NCBI RefSeq assembly: GCF_009857885.1 | Contig: NZ_WWER01000002.1 | Coordinates: forward strand, 186,001 to 250,000 | Length of the DNA: 64,000 nucleotides | Reading direction: 5' to 3' | Origin: Pusillimonas sp. TS35 | GTDB taxonomy: Bacteria > Pseudomonadota > Gammaproteobacteria > Burkholderiales > Burkholderiaceae_B | In this document: piece after piece, positions 28,751-37,784 of the stretch | Numbering within the stretch: position 1 is the stretch's first letter | Layout of the letters: each line of letters begins with the position of its first letter | Program-made: the position numbers and the translations under genes | Notes under the pieces: generated by a model | Database searches by the model: none | What the model was told of the DNA's origin: nothing | What the model saw: the letters and a program-made list of their open reading frames with translations, nothing else

Positions 28751-29263
28751 TCAGCCGTCGTGCGCGGCAGCCAGGCTGCGCAGGCAGTCCTCCACGTCGC
28801 CTGTGATGACCTGTGTTGTACACGCGATCATCAGGTTCAGTGGCATGCCAAAGTCCTCCACGGTGTAGCCGTCGTGGTCAACGAATCGCGACGGGCCGCT
28901 GCCATCGCTAGCCTGGCCAATCGCGACCTGCCCCACCAACGTGCGGGTTTCGCTCGTGTAGGCCCACACGGGCTTTCCGAGCGCCACTGCGTAGCCCACC
29001 TCGAACACTGTGCCGGAGTCGGGTTCGTTGCCGCGAAAGGTGTTCAGGTTGGCCATCACTAGGTCGGCGCTGCGCAGCAGTGCCAGGTTGGTGTCGCAGA
29101 TCCACTGGGCCAGCGGGCCGCCGTGCATGCCAGAGGGGGCTTCGTTGTCGAGCGGGAACATGCCCTCAAATCCATATTTGCGGCAAAGTTGCTTCAGGTA
29201 TTCGCCGTGTTCCCGCGCATCGGGGCGGAAAACATCAAAGCCCGCCAGATAGATTTGTTTCAT
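28751..29263 (-). CDS. Nucleoside 2-deoxyribosyltransferase family protein
   Basis: 170 aa from the ATG at 29263, with AAGGAGA upstream. The N-terminal KQIYLAGFDVFRPDA and the later ADLVMANLNTFRGNEPDSG, then GTVFEVGYAVALGKPV, match the nucleoside 2-deoxyribosyltransferase fold. The aspartate and glutamate of those blocks are the expected substrate and catalytic residues. Family members exchange bases between deoxynucleosides or hydrolyse nucleoside monophosphates. It is encoded 114 bp after AMP nucleosidase on the same strand, suggesting a joint role in purine nucleotide salvage. Confidence 0.83.
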   Translation of the reverse strand: MKQIYLAGFDVFRPDAREHGEYLKQLCRKYGFEGMFPLDNEAPSGMHGGPLAQWICDTNLALLRSADLVMANLNTFRGNEPDSGTVFEVGYAVALGKPVWAYTSETRTLVGQVAIGQASDGSGPSRFVDHDGYTVEDFGMPLNLMIACTTQVITGDVEDCLRSLAAAHDG

Positions 29264-29376
29264 AAGCGCTGGTCTCCTTCCGTGGTACACACGGCCGTTC
29301 GCCTTTTTAACACCAGTGAAAGGCCCCGCGCCCCGACATTTGCGGGGCGCGACAGTAGACCTGCTTGCCGCACACC

Positions 29377-30879
29377 TTATTTGAACGCCGTTTCGATAAA
29401 GCTGCGCAGTTTGCGCGAATGCAGGCGCTCGCGCGGCATGTCGCGCAGCAGTTCAAGCGCGCGGATGCCGATATGCAGGTGCTGCCCCACCTGCTTGCGG
29501 TAAAAGTCGCTGGCCATGCCGGGCAGCTTCAACTCGCCGTGCAGCGGCTTGTCTGACACACAAAGCAGGGTGCCGTAGGGCACCCGGAAGCGGAAGCCGT
29601 TGGCGGCGATGGTGGCCGATTCCATATCCATGGCAATGGCGCGCGACTGCGACAACTGCCGTACAGGCTCGACATTGTCGCGCAGTTCCCAGTTGCGGTT
29701 GTCGGTGGATGCCACCGTGCCAGTGCGCATGATTTTCTTGAGTTCCCAGCCATCCAGGCCCGAGACCTCGGCCACCGCCTGCTCCAGCGCAACTTGGATC
29801 TCCGCCAAGGGCGGGATCGGCACCCAGTTGGGCAAGTCTTCGTCCAGCACATGATCCTGCCGCACATAACCGTGCGCCAACACGTAATCGCCCAGGCGCT
29901 GCGTGGTGCGCAGGCCTGCGCAGTGCCCCAGCATCAGCCAGGCCGATGGCCGCAGCACGGCCACGTGATCAGTGATCGTTTTGGCGTTGGCCGGCCCAAT
30001 GCCGATGTTGATCAGCGTAATGCCGTTGTGCTGGTCGCGCTTGAGATGATAGGACGGCATCTGCGGGCCGCGCACCGGCGGGACAACAGCGCCGCTATCG
30101 GCCGCACCGGCAAGGGTGATGAGATTGCCGGGCTCGACCAGCGCGGTGTAGCCGCCTTCGCCCCGCGCGAGCATCCCCTTGGCCCATAGGCAGAACTCGT
30201 CGACATAGAACTGGTAGTTGGTAAACACCACGAAATTCTGGAAATGCTCGGGCGCGGTAGCGGTGTAGTGCTGCAACCGGTGCAGCGAATAATCAATGCG
30301 CGGGGCGGTAAATGGGGCCAGTGGGAGGGCCTCGCCGCGGCGCGCCTGCCAGGTGCCGTTGACGATGGTGTCGTCAGTGACAGCAAGGTCGGGCACATCG
30401 AAATGATCGCGCAGCGTTTCGCCCAACAGCGAATCGGAATAAACGCCCTCTACATACTGCTGCCCATCGATAAACGAGAAATGCAGCGGGATGGGCATGT
30501 CAGACTCGCCAATCTCGACCGGCACGCCGTGGTTGCGGACCAGCAGGCTGATCTGCTCGCGCAGGTAGTCGTAATACAGCCTGGGCTGGGTAATCGTGGT
30601 CATGTAAGCACCAGGCTCGACCAAGTGCCCGTATGACAGGCGGCTGTCGACTTCCTGGTAGGTGTCGACCCGAATGCGGATGGCGGGGTAATAGGCCCGC
30701 ACGCGGCGGCCATCGGCACCCTCCTTCAGGTAGTGTGCGAACCGCGCTCGGATGAAGCCGGTATTTCGTTCGTAGATTTCGATCAACCGCGCCACAGCGG
30801 CGTCGGCGTCGGTGAAGCTGACGAAGGGGATGACCGGCGGCAGGTGCAGCGAGGCCAGCGAATCGGAAGCGTCGTACAT
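29377..30879 (-). CDS. amn: AMP nucleosidase
   Basis: 500 aa from the ATG at 30879; a longer in-frame start at 30960 lacks family-like sequence. It hydrolyses AMP to adenine and ribose 5-phosphate. The N-terminal AMP nucleosidase domain (about 15-175) includes AYYPAIRIRVDTYQEVDSRL. The C-terminal domain (about 250-480) is a nucleoside phosphorylase fold with NIGIGPANAKTITDHVAVL, LMLGHCAGLR and the purine-site region AIAMDMESATIAANGFRFRV. Length and both domains match E. coli Amn. Adenine released here could feed the purine catabolic genes nearby only after deamination, which is not encoded in the window. Confidence 0.95.
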   Translation of the reverse strand: MYDASDSLASLHLPPVIPFVSFTDADAAVARLIEIYERNTGFIRARFAHYLKEGADGRRVRAYYPAIRIRVDTYQEVDSRLSYGHLVEPGAYMTTITQPRLYYDYLREQISLLVRNHGVPVEIGESDMPIPLHFSFIDGQQYVEGVYSDSLLGETLRDHFDVPDLAVTDDTIVNGTWQARRGEALPLAPFTAPRIDYSLHRLQHYTATAPEHFQNFVVFTNYQFYVDEFCLWAKGMLARGEGGYTALVEPGNLITLAGAADSGAVVPPVRGPQMPSYHLKRDQHNGITLINIGIGPANAKTITDHVAVLRPSAWLMLGHCAGLRTTQRLGDYVLAHGYVRQDHVLDEDLPNWVPIPPLAEIQVALEQAVAEVSGLDGWELKKIMRTGTVASTDNRNWELRDNVEPVRQLSQSRAIAMDMESATIAANGFRFRVPYGTLLCVSDKPLHGELKLPGMASDFYRKQVGQHLHIGIRALELLRDMPRERLHSRKLRSFIETAFK

Positions 30880-31090
30880 AGCCAGCAAATAAATGTGTTG
30901 TTGTCGTGATGGGAAAGCGGTGCGACAGGATCGCCGCACCCGCCCGTAACCGTATGCCAATGACCTGCTCTGGGCAACTTTGTTACTTGCAGTCTAGCGC
31001 AGGAACAATGACAACGTGTTGTTCACTAGAATGCCGCAGGCCGCAATATTTGTATAGAGATGTACCATATGCGGCTGCGGTCGCGGTACC

Positions 31091-31122
31091 GGTCGTGGTG
31101 TCGGTCGTGGTGTCGGTCGTGG
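31091..31122 (+). repeat. Short tandem repeat, 12-bp unit x 2.7
   Basis: GGTCGTGGTGTC is repeated twice and followed by a partial third copy GGTCGTGG. It directly precedes the 11-bp array and is probably part of the same repeat-rich leader. Confidence 0.9.
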
Positions 31123-31124
31123 CC

Positions 31125-31194
31125 GTTGTTGTGGTGTTGTTGTGGTGTTGTTGTGGTGTTGTTGTGGTGTTGTTGTGGTGTTGTTGTGGTGTTG
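31125..31194 (+). repeat. Perfect tandem repeat, 11-bp unit x 6
   Basis: GTTGTTGTGGT occurs six times without a mismatch, followed by GTTG. The unit length is not a multiple of three, so changing copy number would shift any reading frame crossing it. It lies in the 534-bp amn/AEC divergent gap (30880-31413), which otherwise shows no gene. Confidence 0.97.
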
Positions 31195-31243
31195 CGCCGG
31201 TGTTGTCGCGGCCGCTGTGATGCCAGGCTAGCCGTATCGCCAT

Positions 31244-31342
31244 TCGTCGTATCGTCGTATCGTCGTATCGTCGTATCGTCGTATCGTCGTATCGTCGTAT
31301 CGTCGTATCGTCGTATCGTCGTATCGTCGTATCGTCGTATCG
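31244..31342 (+). repeat. Perfect tandem repeat, 8-bp unit x 12
   Basis: TCGTCGTA occurs twelve times without a mismatch, followed by TCG, ending 71 bp before the AEC transporter start. Read in the transporter frame it encodes a repeated octapeptide of the type VVSSYRRI. Perfect octanucleotide arrays are prone to slipped-strand change. Confidence 0.97.
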
Positions 31343-31413
31343 CGTCTGTCGCGCACGTCTCGATCAATCTCCTTCAATCTCATGTTCCCGGCGCCAGGCC
31401 GGCCCCAAACACT

Positions 31414-32349
31414 GTGGACATTATCGTCAGTGCCGTTTTCCCTCTGTTTGCGCTCATCCTGATCGGCTATGTAGCCGGCCGCCGGCGGCTGCTGGGCGGC
31501 ACTGCGGTCGAAAGCCTGAATACCTTTGTGGTATGGATGGCGCTGCCCGCGCTGCTGTTCCAATCCATGGCGCAGATCACCTGGAGCGAGATCAACCAGC
31601 CGGGTTACCTGGCGGCCACAATCCTGGCCATTGCCGTGGTATTCGCGGTGTCGTTCGCCATCGAGCGGCGGCGCACGCACAGCCTGAGCGACCTCAGCAT
31701 CGAAGCCTTATCCGCCTCGTATGGCAACGCCGGCTATATGGGTATCCCCCTGTGCCTGATGCTGTTTGGACAGGAAGGGATGCCGGCGGTCGTGCTGGCC
31801 ACACTACTGACCGCATGCGGGCTGTTTGCGTTTTCGATCATGCTGATCGAATTTGACCTGCAAAGTTCACCAGGACTGGGCCGGACACTGGCCAAAGTGG
31901 CGTGGTCGGTATTGCGCAACCCGCTGGTGGCCGCACCCTTGCTGGGCTTGTTGGTCGCAGGGGCGGGCATCCAGTTGCCGAGCGGCATCACACAGTTCAC
32001 CACCTTGCTGGGCGCGGCCGCCAGCCCCTGTGCGCTGGTGACGATCGGCTTGTTTCTGGCGCAGGCGCAACCGGCCACGCATTCTGGCGCGGTGTGGCGG
32101 ATCGTGGCGCTCAAGCTGCTCCTGCACCCGCTGGTGGCCTATGTGCTGGCCTACTGGGTGTTCGACATGCCGCCCATGTGGGCCGCCACGGCAGTGCTGC
32201 TGGCCGCCCTGCCGGTGGGAACAGGGCCGTTCATGCTGGCGCAGATGTATCGGCGCGAACCGGCCGTGGCCTCGCGCGCGATCCTGATTTCCACCGTGCT
32301 GTCGCTGGCGAGCGTGTCGGTGCTGGTGGCGTGGATGACCGACCGCTGA
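31414..32349 (+). CDS. AEC (auxin efflux carrier) family transporter
   Basis: 311 aa from a GTG at 31414, where the family-like N-terminus VDIIVSAVFPLFALILIGYV begins; this gives the usual length of about 310 aa. Ten hydrophobic helices are arranged in two halves, with the AEC motifs LNTFVVWMALPALLF and YGNAGYMGIPL in the first half. The family exports or imports small organic acids such as malate or malonate; the substrate here is unknown. The frame is open without a stop back to an ATG at 31060, through both tandem repeat arrays. An extended, repeat-containing N-terminus is therefore formally possible and would be phase-variable. Confidence 0.86.
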   Translation: MDIIVSAVFPLFALILIGYVAGRRRLLGGTAVESLNTFVVWMALPALLFQSMAQITWSEINQPGYLAATILAIAVVFAVSFAIERRRTHSLSDLSIEALSASYGNAGYMGIPLCLMLFGQEGMPAVVLATLLTACGLFAFSIMLIEFDLQSSPGLGRTLAKVAWSVLRNPLVAAPLLGLLVAGAGIQLPSGITQFTTLLGAAASPCALVTIGLFLAQAQPATHSGAVWRIVALKLLLHPLVAYVLAYWVFDMPPMWAATAVLLAALPVGTGPFMLAQMYRREPAVASRAILISTVLSLASVSVLVAWMTDR

Positions 32350-32493
32350 CCACCGCGAACATCGTCGTTCACCGGCAACCCGCCTGTATCGTTACCTGAA
32401 TCGTCGCGGATGGCCCAACGATGCCCTTGCCGCTCTCCCCCGCCCGAATGCCCCTCGGCATGCGGCGACGCATATGGAAGGCACGGCGCGTAT

Positions 32494-32781
32494 TCAGTTG
32501 AGCTGGTCCATGAACAGCGCCAACGCGACGTCGCGCTCAGTGACACCCTTGGCATCGTGCGTGGTAAGCGTTACCTCGACGCGATTGTAGACATTGGACC
32601 ACTCAGGATGGTGATCGAGCTTTTCGGCCTGCATCGCCACACGGGCCATGAAGCCAAAAGCTTCGCTGAAGTTTTTGAAAATGAAGGTTTTGTGAATGGC
32701 GTCGCGGCCCTGCACCGCGGCCCACCCCTCGAGGAGCAGCAACGCCGAAGGCGCGCCGATCAGCTTGAGCTGGTTCTTCAT
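32494..32781 (-). CDS. phhB: 4a-hydroxytetrahydrobiopterin dehydratase (pterin carbinolamine dehydratase)
   Basis: 95 aa from the ATG at 32781 with AAGGA upstream. It dehydrates the 4a-hydroxy pterin produced by aromatic amino acid hydroxylases. The active-site motif [18 protein letters not shown] (His57, His58) and the downstream [12 protein letters not shown] are intact. No phenylalanine hydroxylase is nearby, so its partner must be elsewhere, or the protein serves another role such as in molybdopterin-linked metabolism suggested for some homologues. Confidence 0.92.
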   Translation of the reverse strand: MKNQLKLIGAPSALLLLEGWAAVQGRDAIHKTFIFKNFSEAFGFMARVAMQAEKLDHHPEWSNVYNRVEVTLTTHDAKGVTERDVALALFMDQLN

Positions 32782-32882
32782 GGTGGCTGTCCTTTTCGTG
32801 GGCGGCACCTTTGGCGCCGCGGCCCGCCGGTACCCGGGCTGGTGCCGGAATGTACAGTCTACCTGCGCAGACGGTGGGTTGG

Positions 32883-34538
32883 CTATCCCCGGATGATGAC
32901 AGTGCCCGGCTCCTTGTCCGCTTCGTCTCCGCGATCCGGGGGCGACCACACGCTATCAGGCACGCCCCGCCGCGCCCGCGCCGCCGCCGCATGTGCGAGG
33001 GCAAGATAGCCCAGCCCCATGGCCAGCGCCGTGATATCCACGCCCAGGGCTGCCGGGGTGGAGCTTGCCCACCAGCCAAGGGCGGGGATGGCCCAGGCCA
33101 GTAGCGTCGTGAAGGGGATGGCCAGCGTCACGCACGCGGCCGCCCGCAGCAAGTCCACCGAGGCACGGGCGCCGCCGCGCAGGAAAGCCCACGCCACGCA
33201 GGCGAAGAACCCCGCGTAGTAGACCGCCATATGCCATAGCGTCAGGTCGACAACCCACCCATGCAGCCACTTGGCAGATGCCACCATCAGCGAAATGCCG
33301 CACACGCAGCCGAGACAGACCCCCACCGTCCCGGCGGCCATCAACCGTGCGTCGCGGCGCTGCTCGGGCAGTGTGCCGCCGGGCCTGCGCAGTTTGCGGC
33401 GACTTTCTATCCAGAGCAGATTGCCGCTATAGAAAAGCCAAGCGCCCGCCAGCGCCAGAACAAAATACATCCAGCGCACCGCCGTGCCGCCGAAGGTGGC
33501 GAAATGCAAGGCAAAAAAGCTGCTGAGCGTGGCGTGCGCCGCACTTTGCCGGTTAGGCATGTAATCGGTGGTTCTGACTTCGCCGCTGTAAGGATCCAAT
33601 GCGATGAAGCCGCCTGCAGCACGCGGCGATATGCCGGTGGCATCATGACCCCAGATGCGCACCAGCGCCCCCGGCCCCGCAACCTGTGCATAGTGCAGCG
33701 ACTCGGGCTCGAAGGTGGAGGACACAGCGCGCGCCCGTTCCACCAGCCCCTCGGGGGGGAGCATGAGGGCGGGGTTACGCGGCGCGCTGTTCGCCGCGTG
33801 CGGTGGACCGGCCCGAAACGCGCTGTAAAGCTGCCCGTGGTGAAAAAGCGGATCCTGTGCGGCATAAATGCCGTCATGGAAGGCGAACACCGCGGCGGTC
33901 AGTGCCATCACGATATGAAACGGCAGGCTGACAATGCCGACAACGTTGTGCGCATCCAGCCACATGCGCTTGAGGTTTTTGCCCAGCCGCAGCGCGAAGA
34001 AGTCCTTCACCAACGTGGGCAGCAGCACCACAACGCCCGACACCAGCGCCAGCGCATACAGCATGGCGACAACGCCCATCACCCACCGGTTGGCATCGGA
34101 ATCGATCGGCAGCCCGACCACGCGGTGCAGCACATCAATGGTTTCCGCCAGCATGGAAGGGTGGGCTTCATGCACCCGCACCGTGCCCTCGGCGTCCAGA
34201 GCGGCTGCATAGTGCCGCATGAACCGGGGGTCGTGGCCATCGGCGTCGTCCAAATGCACCTCCCAGGTCAAGCGGGCGGGCTGGTGCTCCGTGGGCTTGA
34301 GATGCAGCGTGAAGCCGCGCGCCGCCTCGGGATGCGCGGCCAGCGTGCGGTGGATCAGTGCGGGCGCGTCGGCAAGCGGGACAAGTTGTGCTGGCGCGGG
34401 CGGCGAGGCCCAGCGCGCCAGCGGCGCTTTGAACACGGTGAAGGCGCCGGCATAGAAGGCAATGAATAATGCCATGCCAGCCACGATGCCTGTCCAGGTG
34501 TGCAGGGTTTTATATAGGCGGATCACATCGGCGCGCAT
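32883..34538 (-). CDS. PepSY-associated membrane protein (iron-uptake locus)
   Basis: 551 aa. The first helix follows [19 protein letters not shown], the standard opening of PepSY_TM proteins, and further helices appear near 155-180, 200-220, 340-360 and in a hydrophobic C-terminal third. Such proteins accompany TonB receptors and are thought to help reduce or release siderophore-bound iron at the inner membrane; this is inference from family context. It begins 12 bp after the DUF3325/DUF3649 gene and belongs to the same minus-strand iron cluster. It has a longer C-terminus (about 100 extra residues, four more helices) than short PepSY_TM proteins. Confidence 0.85.
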   Translation of the reverse strand: MRADVIRLYKTLHTWTGIVAGMALFIAFYAGAFTVFKAPLARWASPPAPAQLVPLADAPALIHRTLAAHPEAARGFTLHLKPTEHQPARLTWEVHLDDADGHDPRFMRHYAAALDAEGTVRVHEAHPSMLAETIDVLHRVVGLPIDSDANRWVMGVVAMLYALALVSGVVVLLPTLVKDFFALRLGKNLKRMWLDAHNVVGIVSLPFHIVMALTAAVFAFHDGIYAAQDPLFHHGQLYSAFRAGPPHAANSAPRNPALMLPPEGLVERARAVSSTFEPESLHYAQVAGPGALVRIWGHDATGISPRAAGGFIALDPYSGEVRTTDYMPNRQSAAHATLSSFFALHFATFGGTAVRWMYFVLALAGAWLFYSGNLLWIESRRKLRRPGGTLPEQRRDARLMAAGTVGVCLGCVCGISLMVASAKWLHGWVVDLTLWHMAVYYAGFFACVAWAFLRGGARASVDLLRAAACVTLAIPFTTLLAWAIPALGWWASSTPAALGVDITALAMGLGYLALAHAAAARARRGVPDSVWSPPDRGDEADKEPGTVIIRG

Positions 34539-34550
34539 CGCCCGGCCTCC

Positions 34551-35120
34551 TCAGGAAAGGTGCTGCGTGGCGGCCAGCAAGCCCCACGCGATCGTGTTGG
34601 CACCCGCCAAGCAAAGCCAGGCCCGCGCGCCACTCTGCAACACGTATGAAACACCCAGCACAGCCACCCAGACGGGCGGCACCAGCCACATGGCAAGCTG
34701 GCCCTTGACGCTCAGCGGCAGGTCGGCTGCGACGTGCACAAACCAGCCGCTGCATGCCAGGGCGAAGGCCAGGCCGAGCACCGTTCCCGCCACAGTCTTG
34801 GACAACCAATCGCGCTGGATGGGTGGGCGGCGAACTGCCGTTTGCGACGCGGCGGCCCGACGCGCCCCGGCAAGCGCGCCGAGATAGGGTAACGCCACCC
34901 AGGCCAGCATCAGGCTGATGCAGAAGGTAAATGCCGCGGCGGCGGCCTGCAGGTGCAGGCACAACATTGCCAGGCCGACCACCAGCAGTGCCAGGCCGGC
35001 GGGGACCGCCGAACGGGGCGGCCAGGCCGCGTGGCGCAGTGCCTGATGGGGCGAGGCCAGGTAAAACATGGCGCAGCCCGCGAAGATCACTGGCAGCGCA
35101 ACCAACGTGGAGAGTTTCAT
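34551..35120 (-). CDS. Small membrane protein, likely DUF3325-DUF3649 fusion
   Basis: 189 aa from the ATG at 35120, with TTGAGG upstream. The N-terminal half (1-85) has three helices resembling DUF3325 (FYLASPHQALRHAAWPP is characteristic). The C-terminal half (105-189) resembles DUF3649 (TVAGTVLGLAFALACSGWF, then AMWLVPPVWVAVLGVSY). These two small families usually appear as separate genes flanking the PepSY gene in Fe-siderophore clusters; here they appear joined. The frame is open upstream through the 13-bp repeats, but the ribosome-binding site favours this start. Function is unknown, and the domain assignment is from memory. Confidence 0.7.
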   Translation of the reverse strand: MKLSTLVALPVIFAGCAMFYLASPHQALRHAAWPPRSAVPAGLALLVVGLAMLCLHLQAAAAAFTFCISLMLAWVALPYLGALAGARRAAASQTAVRRPPIQRDWLSKTVAGTVLGLAFALACSGWFVHVAADLPLSVKGQLAMWLVPPVWVAVLGVSYVLQSGARAWLCLAGANTIAWGLLAATQHLS

Positions 35121-35150
35121 GTCAACCTCAAGGGTGAATATGGGGCCATG

Positions 35151-35241
35151 CGTCGGGAGCATGTATCGGAAGCTTGGGTCGGAAGCACCTATCGGAAGCA
35201 TGTATGGGAAGCATGTATGGGAAGCACGTATGGGAAGCATG
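35151..35241. repeat. Degenerate 13-bp tandem repeat x 7
   Basis: Seven consecutive 13-bp units of the form TATGGGAAGCATG (variants TATCGGAAGCATG, GGTCGGAAGCACC and others) fill most of the 196-bp gap between the TonB receptor and the DUF3325/DUF3649 gene. Two looser copies follow to about 35265. The three copies at 35203-35241 are nearly identical, so recent expansion is likely. Confidence 0.9.
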
Positions 35242-35316
35242 GGTCGGCATGGTGGGTCGGAAGTGTGGGCGCGGAGGAAACCGCGCGTCTATTCCTGCAC
35301 CCGGATAACCGCAGCG

Positions 35317-37671
35317 CTAGAAAGACAGTGCGACCGATACACCGAATGTTCGAGGCCGCGGCACCGCAGGCGATGAGAGATCGTTCGCGGTAATCATGAT
35401 CGGGTTGCTCGCATCAAAAAGATTCTGCGCGTAGAACGCAACGCGCCCATGCTTGCTGAAGGGATAGTCCAGCTGCACATTCACGATCCAGTGCGCGGAA
35501 ATCCTGCCTCGCGGGTCGTTGTCGTAATAGGAGTAGTAGGCATCCATGTAGCTTGCATTACCGCTCAGCACCGCCTTGTTTGCAAAGGTATAGGCAGCGG
35601 CCACGTTGACGGTATAAGCCGGTGCGCGCGGGAGCTTGTTGCCCTCGATGCCGCTGTCGGCGAAACGTGCGATCCGGGTTTTGAGCAGGCCCACCGACCC
35701 CGACACGTCGAGCGCATCGACGGGCAGCCAGCGTGCGCCCAGTTCAACGCCATAGGTGTGGACCTGTTCGGCATTGCGAACCACGGTGGCGTTCCGGCTG
35801 AGGTAATACGGAAGCTGCATATCGGTGTAATTGCTGTAAAAAACATTGGTGGTGAACGCCAGCCTCCCGCCGTCCAGGCGGTGCCGCGTATAGAACTCGT
35901 AGTTCCAGACATACTCGGAATCGTAGGTATAGCTGACGATGGGCCTGCCGAAGGTGACGCCGGCCCCGCCAGCGGAATAGCCGCGGGCGGCGCGCAGGCC
36001 ATAGGTATGGTCTGGCAAGGGCTTCCAGGCAATATCGAGCTTGGGCATGAATGCGGTGTAGGTGTCGTGCAGGTCGATGGCCACCGCGCTGCTGCCGCCG
36101 AGCCTGTCGCGGCGCTCACGCTCGTAGCGGGCGCCCAAGGTAAGGTCAAGCTGCGGGTGCACCGCATACGTGGCTTCGCCAAACAGCGAGACGGTATCGA
36201 CCTTGTCATCAAAGCCACTGCCGCGGAAGATATTGACGAACTCATCCTGTGCGGCATGGAAGTAGCGCGCGCCCGCCAACCCGCGCACGACATCATCGCT
36301 GCGGCCCCAATGCAGCACCGCCTCGTTGTGGAACTCATGGCCATTGATCTCGGCATGCGGCAGGCCGTGGGCAGTTCGACGGTGGTTGTCAAAACCTGTG
36401 TACACCAACGTGTTTTCCAGCCTCGCCGTCTCCGAGAACTGCCAGGCGACATCCCATTTCCCGCTGGTGGAGCGGTTCTCCTGAACCGGGCGACGCGGAT
36501 CGAAGCGGTTGCTGCGGATGCCGGGTGGCGGCACCAATACTTCGTTTTGAGGGGCACGGCCATCGTAATGGCCGACTGTAAGCCGCGATGTGAGCCCGGG
36601 CAGATCGCGCGGTTCGTACAACAGCTTGGCCCGCGCAGTGGTGGCTTCGATGCGGCGCGGATCGCCCACCGGCGCGTAGGCGTCAAGATCGGCAAAGCTG
36701 CGGCGCTGCTGCCGATCGACGCTGAGGCGGAACGCAAGGTCGCTGTCGCCGACAGGCCCCGAGAGCATGGCGGCAGCCTGGCGAGCATGTTGGTTTCCGG
36801 CTGCGGCCTTGACGGCGCCTTCCCAGTGGAAGCTGGGATCCTTGGAGGTAAGCACGACTGCGCCAGCAATGGCATTGCGGCCCTGGATATGGCTCTGCGG
36901 GCCGCGAAACACCTCGATTTGTTCAATATCCCACAAAGACTGCGGGCCGAAGGCGAGTTCGTTGTAGGGAAGCGAGCGCCCATCAATGGACATGTTCAGG
37001 CGCGGGCGCGTGCCGGTGAGAAAACCCACCGCACCCCGCACGGGCCCTGAACCGTCGACACCGCGTATGGCAGGCAGGTCATTGCCTACGCCCGTATCCA
37101 CAACACCCACGGTCGCCTGCAAGATATCCTGCACGCGCGTGGCGTTGGGGAGGGACACAATGCGATCGGCGTCGAAGATATCGACACTGGCGCCGGTACG
37201 CGAGAGCGGGCGAGCGGATTTTTCACCCTTCACCACGATGTCGGGCAGCACTGTGGCAGACGTGTTGGACCTGACCACGGTGTAGCTGCCGTTGCCCTGA
37301 TGCACGGCCCGCAACCCATGGGCATCGAGCAGGCGCGCAAATGCCGCCTCGAGCGAGTACGTGCCGGACAGCCCCGCGCTATGGCGGCCGGCCAGTATGG
37401 CCGCATCGGCGGCAACATCGACGCCCGCAGAGGTGGCCAACGCGTTGAGTACACGATCCAGCGGCCCGGGGACGATCTGAAACACATGCGCCGCACCGCC
37501 GTAAACCGCTGCGGGCGGGCTGGCCCATACCGGTGCGCAGGGCAGTGCAACGAGCATCAGGCAGACCAACAGCGGCAGGCTGGGGCCGCGCGCGCCTGCG
37601 CATGACTGCCTGCCCCGCTGCTCGATGCGGGTTTGGCCGTGCGTTCTGGACAGATAATGGGGAGGTGCCAT
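35317..37671 (-). CDS. TonB-dependent siderophore receptor with N-terminal signalling domain
   Basis: 784 aa. A signal peptide with an extended, arginine-rich n-region (about 1-50, cut near VWA) precedes an STN/secretin-like signalling domain at about 60-125 (VPGPLDRVLNALATSAGVDV, then LSGTYSLEAAFARLLDAHGL). A plug domain (about 150-270, VEVFRGPQS-like IEVFRGPQSHIQGRNAIAG) and a 22-strand-type barrel ending in aromatic Phe (VSVALSF) follow. The STN domain implies surface signalling through the neighbouring FecR/FecI pair (FecA-type). It imports a ferric siderophore or similar chelate using TonB energy; the ligand is unknown. It is transcribed after fecR. Confidence 0.94.
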   Translation of the reverse strand: MAPPHYLSRTHGQTRIEQRGRQSCAGARGPSLPLLVCLMLVALPCAPVWASPPAAVYGGAAHVFQIVPGPLDRVLNALATSAGVDVAADAAILAGRHSAGLSGTYSLEAAFARLLDAHGLRAVHQGNGSYTVVRSNTSATVLPDIVVKGEKSARPLSRTGASVDIFDADRIVSLPNATRVQDILQATVGVVDTGVGNDLPAIRGVDGSGPVRGAVGFLTGTRPRLNMSIDGRSLPYNELAFGPQSLWDIEQIEVFRGPQSHIQGRNAIAGAVVLTSKDPSFHWEGAVKAAAGNQHARQAAAMLSGPVGDSDLAFRLSVDRQQRRSFADLDAYAPVGDPRRIEATTARAKLLYEPRDLPGLTSRLTVGHYDGRAPQNEVLVPPPGIRSNRFDPRRPVQENRSTSGKWDVAWQFSETARLENTLVYTGFDNHRRTAHGLPHAEINGHEFHNEAVLHWGRSDDVVRGLAGARYFHAAQDEFVNIFRGSGFDDKVDTVSLFGEATYAVHPQLDLTLGARYERERRDRLGGSSAVAIDLHDTYTAFMPKLDIAWKPLPDHTYGLRAARGYSAGGAGVTFGRPIVSYTYDSEYVWNYEFYTRHRLDGGRLAFTTNVFYSNYTDMQLPYYLSRNATVVRNAEQVHTYGVELGARWLPVDALDVSGSVGLLKTRIARFADSGIEGNKLPRAPAYTVNVAAAYTFANKAVLSGNASYMDAYYSYYDNDPRGRISAHWIVNVQLDYPFSKHGRVAFYAQNLFDASNPIMITANDLSSPAVPRPRTFGVSVALSF

Positions 37672-37784
37672 GGAGCGGTTCCTTATGTGCCGGAAGTTGA
37701 ACAGTGCCTACCCTGTATTCCGGCCAACACCGCAAAACCCTCAATCTCATCGCCTTCGCACACCGCGCGGCCGCGCGAAGCACC

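Noticed and set aside
31091-31342. CRISPR-like array
   Set aside because: Units are 8-12 bp, contiguous and without spacers; they are simple tandem repeats.
31060-31413. N-terminal extension of the AEC transporter through the tandem repeats as the default start
   Set aside because: Family members start at the VDIIVSAVFPLF segment; the extension is pure repeat translation. Kept only as a phase-variation hypothesis.
35151-35265. Iteron-type replication origin from the 13-bp repeats
   Set aside because: No replication initiator gene is near, the copies are degenerate and the region lies inside an iron-uptake operon.
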